Below are positions 25,101-35,515 of a stretch of 64,000 nt of DNA, in pieces. The position numbers and the translations under genes were made by a program. A model generated the notes under the pieces. It was not told the DNA's origin and did not search any database. It saw only the letters and a program-made list of their open reading frames with translations. Source of the DNA: Sesamum alatum (taxonomy: Eukaryota > Streptophyta > Magnoliopsida > Lamiales > Pedaliaceae); assembly GCA_034509735.1 (NCBI GenBank), contig JACGWO010000004.1, positions 10,459,395 through 10,523,394 of the forward strand, given 5' to 3'. The first letter of the stretch is position 1; each line of letters opens with the position of its first letter.

Positions 25101-26572
25101 TAATATTGATTATTAGAGTCAATACGAATATATTTATAGCCAGAAAGTCATTTCAGTCTATGATAAGGATTAAAAACACAAGGTGTTTCCTACGATTGTG
25201 TTGAGTATTAGGCATGTATCCGGACGTACAATTGATTGTGAAGGTTGACCAAGCCCTCGATGTGGCAAATATAAAGGGAATAAGTGTCTAAATTTGTGTA
25301 AAGGAGTTTGTCGTTGCGCAAAGGTATAAAGCTGAGTCCGTGGTTCAAAAAAATGCTTTAGATGTAGTACTAGTGCATTTTTATTTTGAATACGATGGAG
25401 TCCTAGTCATATAATCGAAGAGTGGGTTTAATGTTTATTATTAGAGTCAATACGAGTATATTTATAGCAAAAAATGAGTCATCTATCAGTCAATGATAAG
25501 GACTGAAAGCATAAGGTATTTCGTACTATTGTGTTGAGTATTAGGCATGTATCCGGATGTACGATTGATTATGAAGATTCTCCATGCCCTCGATATGGCA
25601 AAGATAAAAGTGCATTAGTGTCTGAACTTGTGTAAAGGAGTTTGTCGGTTTGCAAAGGTACCAAGATGAGTCCAGGGCTCAAAAGAGAGTTCTAGATGTA
25701 GTCCTAATGCATTTTAATGTTGAATGACATGGAGTTCTAGTCTTATAATCAAAGAGTGATATTAATATTGATTATTAGAGTCAATACGAATATATTTATA
25801 GCGATAAATGAGTCATCTATCATTCAATGATAAGGACTGAAAAGACAAGGTGTTTCCTACGATTGTGTTGAGTATTAAGCATGTATCACGTAGGATTGAT
25901 TATGAAGGTTCTGCAAGCCCTCGATATGGCAAAGATAAAAGTGCATTAGTGTCTAAACTTGTTAAAAGGAGTTTGTCGTTGCACAAAGGGACAAAGCTGA
26001 GTCCATGTCTCAAAAGAGTGTTCTAGATATCGTCCTAGTGCATTTTTATGTTGAATAAGATGCAGTCCTAGTCATATAATCAAAGAGTGGCTTTAATATT
26101 GATTATTAGAGTCTTTACGAATATATTTATAGCAAAAAATGAGTCATGTATCAGTCAATGTTGAGGACTGAAAGCACAAGGTGTTTCCTACTATTGTGTT
26201 GAGTATTAGGCATGTATCCGGATGTACGATTGATTATGAAGGTTCTCCAAGCCCTCGATATGGCAAAGATAAAAGTGCATTAGTGTCGAAACTTGTTTAA
26301 AGGAGTTTTTCGTTGCGCAAACAGACAAAGCTAAGTCCATGGCTCAAAAGAGTATTCTAGATGTAGTCCTAGTGCATTTTTATGTTGAATAAGATGGAGT
26401 CCTATTCATATAATCGAAGAGTGGCTTTAATATTGATTATTAGAGTCAATACGAATATATTTATAGCCAAAAATGAGTCATCTATCAGTCAATGATAAGG
26501 GCTGAAAGCACAAGGTGTTTCCTACTATTGTGTTGAGTATTAGGCATATATCCGGACGTACGATTGATTATG
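10140..26572 (+). repeat. Satellite array S1, ~335-bp monomer, about 49 copies
   Basis: Tandem AT-rich monomers of about 335 bp. The phrase around CCAAGCCCTCGATATGG recurs at 11141, 11477, 11811, 12147, 12483 and 12817, which are spacings of 334 to 336. Other fixed landmarks are GAGTCATCTATCAGTCAATG, GAGTATTAGGCATGTATCC and TAGATGTAGTCCTAGTGC. Monomers differ by many point changes and small indels. The monomer length is about twice a nucleosome repeat, which is usual for plant centromeric or pericentromeric satellites. Short ORFs of 60 to 90 codons appear on both strands but are interrupted in most monomers, so I call none coding. No genes lie in this stretch. Confidence 0.96.
18790..21925 (+). 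repeat. Higher-order satellite repeat, ~830-bp unit, about 3.8 copies
   Basis: Within S1 the phrase CATTATTGTCTAAACTTG recurs near 18791, 19622, 20450 and 21281, giving spacings of 831, 828 and 831 bp. A truncated-monomer join, CCTCAATACGGATATATTAG, recurs at 19434, 20260 and 21092. Each unit is two complete monomers plus about half of one, about 2.5 x 335 bp. The copies are nearly identical, unlike neighbouring monomers, which points to a recent local amplification. The last copy lacks the truncated join and returns to ordinary monomers near 21925. Confidence 0.88.
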
Positions 26573-26721
26573 TGTTAGAATAGGTGACCAGAAAGCCAAT
26601 ATGTTTTGCGATTTGTAACCTATTATACAAGTTTGCCCATGTCGCTAGTTGCCCATACTCAGCATCTAGATAAGATGGGTTTGAGGTCAATGGGTGATTG
26701 GCTTTAGGTCAAGCGGGAGAT
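26573..26721 (+). mobile_element. Copia remnants: LTR start, RNase H end and polypurine tract
   Basis: The first ~60 bp (26573-26632) match the start of the copia LTR (TGTTAGAATAGGTGACC). A join then leads into the last codons of a copia RNase H domain; the phrase CCCATGTCGC.AGTTGCCCATACT is also found at 37513 in the main element. A purine-rich stretch ending AAGCGGGAGAT stands directly before the next LTR and is the likely polypurine tract. So an upstream copia element, now almost wholly deleted, shared the LTR that follows. The left edge sits inside a satellite monomer. Confidence 0.78.
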
Positions 26722-28958
26722 TGTTAGAATAGGTGACCAGAAAGCTAATAGGTTTGGCGATTTGTAACCTATTTTACAACTCGATGTAAATGTAATATAT
26801 TATTATGTGATGAATAAAATGAGTATTTGTCACTTCTGGTGTTACTTTGTTGCGCTCATTTCACATTTGTTAAAACGGTGTTTAAAACTTATATCGCAAC
26901 AAAGCCCACAGACCATGGTTAACAACTCGTGCAGTTGGGCCACGCATTGGATGGTGTTCATGAAACCAACTGATTAAGAGTTGGGTCTGAAACGTTCCAA
27001 GTCGAGGACCTCGAGACAGGGATCGAGAGTCCTATTGAGACTTGCGTTAAGAGTCGTGTTCATTGGATGAGTGTCGTGTTTCATCGGCGACAGGCGTGGG
27101 ACGCCTACACGATCTTGATGGGTTGGTCGACTGGGGTCGAGCCGACTGGACTGACTCGCGGGGATCAGCATATGGAAGCCTTAGAGGCTTGGTCGGTATG
27201 ATTGGTTTTCCCCGGTTCCGATAGTACGGGAGTAATCCTTAGACTTGAGGGATCATGGCAGTCGCGTGCACATGACGGCTGTATCTTGGATCTGGCGAGA
27301 GCGCGATCATTTTGTAAGATGATCATCATAAGCCTTGTCTAGTGTAGTTGGAATGTGTAGCGAGGACGGTGGATTCCAAGAAGAGGATCCGTCCCCTGTC
27401 AGTATGTGACAGAGGTATCTCCTATGCGCTCGGAGACACGTTCATGTTGTTTAAAGCTGTGGCCACAGTGGTTGGTCGAACAAGGAATGGTTTCATGTGT
27501 CGACGCAATGAAGCATACGTGGTCTCGAGTATTAAGCATAGATGCCTAGTTAAGGATGGGAATCGACGCACAATTCCATACCCTAGAGTAAAGCAGGGAG
27601 ACGGTAGACGGAAGGATCGTACCCGTACGGAATTGGCGCCTAAATGTTCACGCCAATTCACCTAGTCTCTAGTGCCATGGACCGTTGCTAGATGGCCACC
27701 CATGGTAACGGGCCCTTGTGGGACACGGGCCCAAGTCTAGCTGAGGGTGAACCTAAAGGGTCACACACAAATCACCGAGGAGGTTGAGAGATCGACTTGG
27801 AATCAATCTCAAAGGATAAATAAGTAATTGGATTACTTAAGGGAAAGTCTATTGGATGGACGGGCCGATAATGTATCGGGCTTTCATTTAATCGGTAAAT
27901 TGGATTTTCGATTAAATATGGAAAGTTGAGACATTGAGACGTTGGATCTTTTAATTGGATTAAAGGATCAACGAGAATAATTTAAATGGACATTAAATTA
28001 GATTTAATGTTGGGTTCGTCGTAATTGGATTACGATAAAATCCGGTCCGTTAAATTTTACCCGAGAGGAGAAATAATTCCTATTTTGGAATAGGAAGAAG
28101 TTGGACTTCTTCCCTTATTTAAACATGGCCGACATGCTCCCTTGGAGGAAGCAAAATCAGCCATGTTTCATGCTAGGTGGTATGTTGACTTATCTCTTTT
28201 GGAAAGAGACAAATCAACTCCAATCGAACTCTTCCCTTTTGGTATGATTTGATCATACCATAAATTTTGGTAGGCTTGATTGAAGAATTGATGGTGATTT
28301 ATTTGGAATGAATCTAGACATCCTTGGATGAACCTAGACACATTCCAATAATCACATTAATTATGTATATATATTAGAATATACAACACCAAGCATAAGT
28401 GATTCATTATTCATCTTTTTCTAGGAAAAAGAGAAGACAGTTTTCGGATCCTCTCTCCTCTCTCTCAAATCTCGGCTTCTCTCCCTCTCTTACACTTGTG
28501 TTCTTCACTTGATTTTGAATCAAGAAGAAGAACAAAGTAAGTTTAATAGAGCACTTATTCGTAGTGTTCTTCTCTTAAACCGATTCCTTCTTAAACCCGT
28601 TCTTTTCTAGCAAGAAGAACGTGTGTTTCTTCCCGTGTGGTGTAGATCACATTTGGAGAATCCATACGTTTGGATTTCGTGAGCATTCCGGAGAAGGAAC
28701 AACGCAAATAACCGGTAGCATACGCTAAACAATCGAAGGTAAAAGTCTCCTTACGCTTTGATTGATTTATTGTATATATCTATACCCTATGTGTTTAAAT
28801 ATAGTTTCCAATATTTACACATTCTACATCGAACGCCCGGTTGAGTACCCAAGGGTACACCCCTTGGGATTCGTTTATTTAAATCTGATTTAAATTTACG
28901 CACTTTTCTCGCTTTCTCGCTTCCGCTCGCGCTCCCGGGCGGATCCGCTTGTCCTTCA
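26722..28958 (+). mobile_element. Copia 5' LTR, 2237 bp
   Basis: It begins TGTTAGAATAGG and ends TTCA two bases before the primer binding site, giving TG...CA ends. It matches 37546-39691 over nearly its whole length, with differences of a few percent by eye. A TATATATA box lies near 28366 and a CT-rich stretch follows it, so U3 is roughly 26722-28390 and R-U5 the rest. A length above 2.2 kb is large for Ty1/copia. A 105-codon open frame at 27348-27665 is also present, shortened, in the other LTR. I do not treat it as a gene. Confidence 0.88.
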
Positions 28959-28960
28959 AG

Positions 28961-28973
28961 TGGTATCAGAGCC
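28961..28973 (+). promoter_or_regulatory. Copia primer binding site (Met-tRNA type)
   Basis: TGGTATCAGAGCC lies two bases after the LTR end. It is complementary to the 3' end of plant initiator methionine tRNA, the usual primer for Ty1/copia elements. Confidence 0.9.
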
Positions 28974-30768
28974 CCGTTCGATGTAAGGAGCATAGATCTA
29001 TGTGTTTGGCATGATCGACTTGCTTTTAATGGCTTTATTGGCATGTTAGATTATATAAATATATGAATTAATATGATGATTCAATTGTTTGGATTTAATG
29101 GACTTTTGGCATGCTTAACTTTTATTAGATTGGATTTAAAAATTGCATGCTTATTTTCAGAAGAATGTTACTGTTATTATGCTGAAACAGTATTGAAAAA
29201 CAAAAAAAAAAAAAAATTGGTTCGGACGGCAGCGGCGCCATGCGCGCGGACGCAGCGCACGGTCGCACGCGCGCTGTGCTCTGCCGGCCGAGGCCAGCGC
29301 GCGCGCACGCTGCCCTGTGCCCGCGGGGTGGCCGGCCGGCACAACGGCTGGGCCGTTTTGTACCGTTTTTCGACGTTTTCTGGAAAATTTGATTTTCTGC
29401 ATTTTCTGCAGAATATTCTGAAAATATGTTAATTTTGCATTTTTGATTTTGGAATAATTGGATTAATTTTTGAATTAAATTTGCTTAATTAATTTGGATT
29501 AATACATGCATTGGATGCATTGTTTAAAATGTCCATTAAATTTGAAATTTGAATTTTGCATATTATTTATATGTTTATGCTTTTGTGATGTTGGACATCA
29601 CTTGGGTATTTGGAATATCCATTGGTATTTATGCATGATTATTTGGAATAATTATGTTATGTGTGTTGATGGAATCAACATGGGATGATCACAAAGAGCC
29701 CTAGACCTATGTATGGATGAATGTATGATCATTTATTTCTGTTGGGTGGGGCCTGCGTGCCTCTTGTTTTTTGGACTATCATCTCCCGTATTTTCAGCCT
29801 CATGATGTTAAGGCTTGTTTTCTTTATTACCAATGTATTACTTTCAGTTGTAATGAGAGTAGATAGGATTGGTGAGGTTTTAATTTTAACAAGCAATTGA
29901 AGTCGGAGACCCCAAGGAGGAGCATCAAGGCGTGAAACAAGAAGCACTTCAAGGCCCATTGGAATGACAATGGGTATATTGTTATTGTAGTAATTTAGGA
30001 CCACCCTAGACAGACCATAGACGCGGGCTCAGTGGGTCGCATAGGTTGGGCTTGTGATCATCCTAACAGGGGTATGCTATGTTTTATGCTTGCGGCATAT
30101 TTATTTATCGCTTTAAATATTGGATATTTATGCATGCTAAAACACCATAATGTGATGAGGTCTCGTTCATACACAAACTCTCATTTGGTTGGACCAAATT
30201 AAATATTAGGCCCAGAACGGACTTGGATCAAAATGGTATTTTGATCTGTCCGAGCCTTCCATCCACGGCAATGTGGTGAGGAAGCTACCACTACCCAAGT
30301 GTGGTCTCACGAGTCGTGGCACACTTGACTAGGGGAAAGCTGCACCATTGTTGTGAACAAAAAGACTGTGCTCGCTGTTTCCCTGTCTCACGAGTCGTGG
30401 GGGGGGCAACAGTTTGAGGCATGATTTGGTTGATGGGTGGGCCCAACACTGAGTAACATGGTTCGCTTGGAGTCCTCGGAACCATGTGAATAGGTGAGGC
30501 AAAATATCTTGGGAATCTCATTGGACGAGAATGATATTGGATATCTCCCACGAGGTCTTCTTCATGTGAATCATAAAAGCGGGACATGGAGATTACGCTT
30601 GTGGATCCCAAGCCCACTAGGAAATGGTTTCCCGAAACTTCGCTTGAGAGTGGCGTACTTTCGTATAAATAGTAGGAGGGTTAAAGACTAAAAGACCAAG
30701 TCTTCAACTTGAACAATAATATTACCATAATCTGCTAATTTTCTGCTTTACATTTCATTAATGTAGAT
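28974..30768 (+). mobile_element. Copia untranslated leader with short GC-rich island
   Basis: This is about 1.8 kb between primer site and gag. It is AT-rich except for about 125 bp at 29219-29345, which is almost pure G/C with many CGCG and GCGC steps and follows a poly-A run at 29203-29215. The part up to about 29917 is repeated at 39707-40634. The GC island differs more between the two copies than its flanks do. Short ORFs exist but none is shared in frame by both copies in a way that suggests a protein. Confidence 0.8.
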
Positions 30769-32610
30769 ATGTCTAAGAATCCATTAACCATGATTCTCGA
30801 GACTAACTAATTCAACAGAACGAACTACTCGCACTGGCTGAGAAACCTGAGGATTGTCCTCGATTTCGAGAACCAAGGCTACGTCTTGGATGAGCCGCCA
30901 CGAGCGACTTACCGGAGGGGTCCACGCCTGAAGAACGTTTGACATTTGAGAAATGGCATGAGGACAACCGGAAAGTACGCAGTATCATACAGGCTTCGAT
31001 GTCTAACGACATCCAGAAGCAGTATGAGAGGCTGGACAACGTCTCCGCCATAATGCTCCGCATGAACGAGGTTTATGCGGTTCCGGATAGGCATATTAGA
31101 TATGCCGCCACAAAAGCATTCCTTGGCACCAAGCTTGCTGAAGGAGCGTCTGTACAAAGTCATGGGTCAAGATGCTCTCCCTAGTGGAGAAACTCGAGGA
31201 CCTTAAAGCTGGGCTTAACAATGACACGTACATTGACGTGATCCTCCAGTCGCTTCCCCCATCCTATGACCCGTTTGTTGTAAACTACAATATGAACGGA
31301 CTTGAGAAGTCTATTCATGAGTTGATCAACATGCTGGTCCAATACGAGGCAACGACACACAAGTCGGCGCCGGCGGTATTGATAGGAGAGGCTTCAACCT
31401 CCAAGGCGAATGGCAAGAGGGCCGGATGCTGGAAGAGGAAGAGGGGTAAAGGGAATACAGTTGCGGCCCCTGCTCGCGCTCCGGGCGTCCCTGTTGCTAC
31501 GGTTGGACCGAGCAAAGGGAAAGGGAAGGCCCGTGGTTCTCAGCGGTCCAAGGCAAATGATGTCTGCATGCATTGCCAAGGAAAAGGGCATTGGAAGAGG
31601 GAGTGCCCACAACTCCTCTCCAACCCAGGTATGTTTGTAATTGAAGTAAATATGATTACTAATTCTGCTTCATGGGTATTGGATACCGGGTGTGGTGCTC
31701 ACATCTACAATGATTTGCAGGCATTGCAAAGAAGCAGAAGGCTAACCAAGGATGAAATGATCCTGAGGCTAGGCGATGGCAAGGCCGTTGCTGCGGAGGC
31801 CGTAGGATCACTAGAGTTAGCCATTAGTAGTCATGTTAGAATTGTACTGAACGACTGATTCTATGTACCTAACATGATTAAAAACATTATTTCCATCCCG
31901 GTCCTTGATAAGGAGGGATATGAATTTACCATCAATAAAAACGGGTTTTTCATTGTTAAAGATGGTATTTCTCATCTGCTTGGTACATTGGTCAATGGTC
32001 TGTACATACTTCAACAGTCTAATTGGATTATGACTGCAGAACACAAACGAAAATGTGATGATCATAATAACGCACAGATATGGCATGCGAGGTTAGGTCA
32101 TATCTCTAAAGATAGGATAAGAAGGTTGGTGGACTCAAAGAGTCTAGAACTAGACGATTTGGACAACCTACCGACCTACGAATGCTGTCTCAAGGGAAAG
32201 ATGACCAAGAAACCCTTTGTTGGACAAAGTACGCTAGCCAGTGGTCTGTTGGATTTGATCCATACGGATGTCTGTGGCCCACTAAATACTCAGGCTAGAG
32301 GTGGGTACTCGTACTTCATAACCTTCACCGATGATCACTCACTGTATGGTTACATTTACCTAATGAGGTACAAGTCTGAAGCCTTTGGAAGGTTTAAGGA
32401 ATACAGACTTGAAGTAGAGAACCAAACCGGTCGAAAGATCAAAGCCCTTCGGTCGGACCGAGGTGGAGAGTATTTGAGTGGTGAGTTTACTGATTATCTA
32501 AAAGAGAATGGGATTATCTCTCAGTGGACCCCTCCTGGAATACCACAGCTTAATGGTGTGTGTGAAAGGAGGAACCAGACCTTGTTGGACATGGTCCGAT
32601 CTATGATGAG
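30769..32610 (+). pseudogene. Copia gag-protease-integrase, broken by stops, frameshifts and a LINE
   Basis: Gag begins at ATG 30769 and meets a TAA after about a dozen codons. It continues in other frames (30939-31184, 31172-31858), including the typical copia gag segment LVEKLEDLKAGL and the knuckle CMHCQGKGHWKREC (31565-31606). The protease shows SWVLDTGCGAHI near 31671. An in-frame TGA at 31856-31858 precedes the integrase (31874-32610), which has the HARLGH...YECCLKGK zinc-binding part (one Cys spacing is unusual), the DVCGP and TFTDD aspartates and the CERRNQ glutamate, so the D,D,E set can be seen. The reading frame is cut by the LINE insertion after MVRSMM. Confidence 0.9.
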
Positions 32611-35515
32611 ATTTTTTTTTTTAGGTAAAGGTAAATTGCATAAAAAAAGAGAAAGTTACATTCAGTGACGTAGGCTGTGTGCCCAGTCCTCAAAAGAACG
32701 AAGGCCCAGGAAGGCAACACCAACCAAACCTGAGCACAATATAATGACTAGCCAGCTCCGACGAGGGGCACAAAAGCAACAACAAAAAATACATCAAAAG
32801 GCCAAAGAACAACTCGACTACAAGCTGGCCCAAAATCAACAAAGGCAACGTAACAAACACTGCTACAAGCCAGTCGAAGCGAACTGATCAATCCAACAAA
32901 AAGCCCCGCACATTCCAAGTGGTAGCTCAAGTCATTTATAACCATGAGGCAGGCTGCGTCTATTAGGACCCGAGGAGGTGAAATCAGCTTCAAGGGACAC
33001 TCATTGAGAGCTTCAAAAGGATTGTGAGTGGGGATGCTCTCAATATATTCCAAAGGGGGAGGAGGATGATCATCGACAGCTGCTCCTTCCAAAGGAGATG
33101 GGGGGGCCAAGATGGAGTGGACAGGAGCATTTCTTGAAGTTGTGGCCGGTGATTCAGAGGTTCGGGGACATAGGAAGCAACTGGGTGTTTCTGATGTGCC
33201 TGCTTCGAAGCAGAGCTGGCCGGAGCATGCTCGGAAGATGTGGTCCGAGGAGGGGCTGATTTTGGAATGTTAGATAGCGGCCGGTTGTTTTGTCGGCTTT
33301 TCCAAGGTAGGGCAAGCTTGGCCGAATGGCCAAGGGAGCAGCAAGTTCGGCACTTAGGTGGGATCCATTATATTCGACGTCAATGCGGCATGGTGACTCC
33401 GGTCCATCCTCTGAAGGAATCATGATGATAACGTGCTTGGGGAGAGTGGAGGAGTAATCAAGCATAACGCATACACGAGCAAAGTCTAGCCTCGTGCATG
33501 CCTTTTGTGATAGCATCGCTGTAGAGTGGCTTGCCAATACCGCTAGCAATGGTACTTCAAACCCTCATCCGTCCAGAGTTCAACAGGAAAGTGCCAAAGG
33601 CGGATCCAAGTAGGAACTTGAGTGTGGCTTTGTTTTTCGTAAGACCATTCCGGGTTCCCATCTTTGAAGAACAATGGGCTGTCCTTGGAAGAGCCAAGGT
33701 CCGCTCTCAATAATCCCTTCCATAGCCGAAACATCTTCAAAAGTGAAGAAGAAGAAACCATTGATAGTGGCTGTCACTTCTTTGATACCGGGCCAATTCG
33801 CGTGAACGAAGTCCCGGAAGGGAAAGAAAGGTGGTTTGCGACCAAGGGAGGTATCCAACCGCCATAGTTTCCCACCGCTTAGAACCATTTTTTACATGTC
33901 AAGAGAGGGTCGAACAATAACTTCACTGTTTTGGAATTCCGGGGGAACAAAACCGCAAGGACTTCTTTTTCGATTGCTCGCAAGAGGCAGCAAAGGCGTC
34001 ATGATGAGAATTCAGCCCAAAGGCAAATTCGGGACACTCGAAAAATTCAATTTAGGAGATGCATTAAGCAAGGACATAGCTATCGTATCAATATCTTTAG
34101 GCGGGTCAATACGCAAGTCCGGAACAACCGGAGAACCAGCAATGACAACCGGGGCCATGGGGGCAAAAGAATCAGCTGAATTGGCTAACAAGCCCGAAGC
34201 AACCAGAGTAATCATGTTAATAGGGCCATCAACCAAAGCCGGAGAATCAGCCACATTAATGAATTGTTTACCAAGACCGGAGCAACCGGAGAATTCACAT
34301 AAGCCATAATGGTAGAGGAATCTTCTACGTTGAGAGGGAGAATAGTTTCATTGGAGCGTGACAAGAGCAAGGCATGAATTCATTACCTTCAGCAACAATG
34401 GCTTCTTTTCCAGTCGTTATGAGATTGGTAGGGCGTCCTTTAAGCACATCTTTGTAAGAAGATCCATGGGTGAGTGGAGGAGAAGCCATGGAAGCAATGG
34501 TGGCCTTGAAGAGACTCTATTCGTCGGCGCAGCCAAGTTTTCAGAAATCGACAGAAATGGGGCTGTAAGTGGCGAGTTTTCAGCACCATCAACAGCCAAA
34601 TGAGGAGGGGAAAGGGCACCCTCTTCGTCCACACCAAGTGAAGAAACTCTATTTGCCGGCGCAACCAAGTTTTGAGAAATCCGCCGAAGTGGGGATGATG
34701 GTGGCGAGTTTTCAGCACATGAGGGGGGTGGAATCGGAGATTCAACAGCCAAATGAGGAGGGGAAAGGTCACCCTTTTCGTCCACATCAAGTGAGGATAC
34801 TCTATGCGCCCGTGCAGCCAAGATTTTGAGAAAACCGGCAAAAATGGGGCTTTTGGTTGGCGACTTTTCAGCACATGAGGGGGAAGGGAGTGGAGCAACA
34901 ACAGCCATATGAGGAGGGGAAGGGTCAACCCACTTCATTCATACCAAGTGACTCGCCCAAAGGGCTGTTTTGCAGCATCGGAAGATGAGGAGTCGCGTGT
35001 GCCTCCTGCGGAAGATGAGGGGACAAAAGCACCGCCGGCGGGGGAGCAATATCCGAGAGCACAACACGTCGAGCTGGACGGAGAGGAGGGTGGAACGGAG
35101 TGAGAGAGTGCTCGGATGTGGGTTTGAGCTTTGGGAGCATGGCGGTTGGATGTGGCGAATGGAAAGCAGCGTCCGCCGCCTTCAACCGAGTGTAAAGGAG
35201 CTGGAGCTCCTTCATGGCCTTGAGGATCTCCATTCAAAGCTCGGGAGGTAAGGTTAAGAACATCATCCATGGAGAAATCGAATCCCGAAGGGCTCAAATC
35301 ATCGACAATGGCCTCTCCCTCTCCGCCAGTGGCTGCGTCCTCCACACAAAATCATCATTACCGTCAAGGGAGGAGGTCAAAGGACCGGCACGATGGCTAG
35401 ATTTGGAGAAGATGATGGTGTGTTGTGAGGAGGGGTAGTGCGTGTAGTGTGTGAGAGAGGAGGAGAGAATTTTGCCTCTTTTTCTTAGCTATAGAGAGGG
35501 AGGAGAGAATTTTCC
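32611..35515 (-). mobile_element. LINE L1, 2.9 kb, inserted in copia integrase, EN/RT absent
   Basis: A minus-strand non-LTR element is flanked by the 8-bp target site duplication ATGATGAG (32603-32610 and 35516-35523). Its 3' end is a T-run on the plus strand at 32612-32621, that is a poly-A tail on the element strand. The 5' end at 35515 starts a CT-rich leader, so the 5' side appears complete. Between lie an ORF1 and a short 3' part only. The endonuclease/reverse transcriptase ORF2 that a full LINE needs (normally about 3-4 kb) is missing. The element must have moved with help from another LINE, or lost ORF2 after insertion. Confidence 0.88.
33154..35345 (-). pseudogene. LINE ORF1 with DUF4283-type domain, frameshifted
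   Basis: This is a nucleic-acid-binding ORF1 of a plant LINE. Read on the minus strand: an N-terminal acidic and Pro-rich part from MEDAATGGEGE (35345), then Pro/Ser-rich repeats (34938-34417), then the DUF4283 core at 33888-33580 with GRKPPFFPFRDF, a run of aromatic residues (GFFFFTF), and GPWLFQGQPIVLQRWEPG. A segment ending LDFARVCVMLDY (33549-33154) follows in another frame. A CRTC...GH zinc-knuckle-like motif is readable in a third frame near 33330-33290. At least three frame changes are needed to read it through. A closely related ORF1 is found at 43403-44100 and 46840-48837. Confidence 0.83.

Noticed and set aside
10140..26572. Regularly spaced repeats resembling a CRISPR array
   Set aside because: The units are contiguous ~335-bp monomers without unique spacers, in plant DNA next to plant retroelements.
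27348..27665. 105-codon frame in the copia 5' LTR, 98 codons at 38095-38391 in the other LTR
   Set aside because: It lies in LTR U3, has no recognisable domain, and the two LTRs are similar anyway. Shared openness between two copies is weak evidence for a gene.
29073..29432. 119-codon frame over the GC island of the copia leader, and the 136-codon frame at 39734-40144
   Set aside because: They partly share the flanking residues, but the GC part differs in frame and length between the copies, so no protein is conserved.
34417..35438. Many overlapping ORFs on both strands (34417-34938, 34440-34928, 34569-34829, 34925-35233 and others)
   Set aside because: They are frames of the same Pro/Ser-rich, internally repetitive LINE ORF1 region. 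Only the minus-strand ORF1 reading is supported by the L2 copy.
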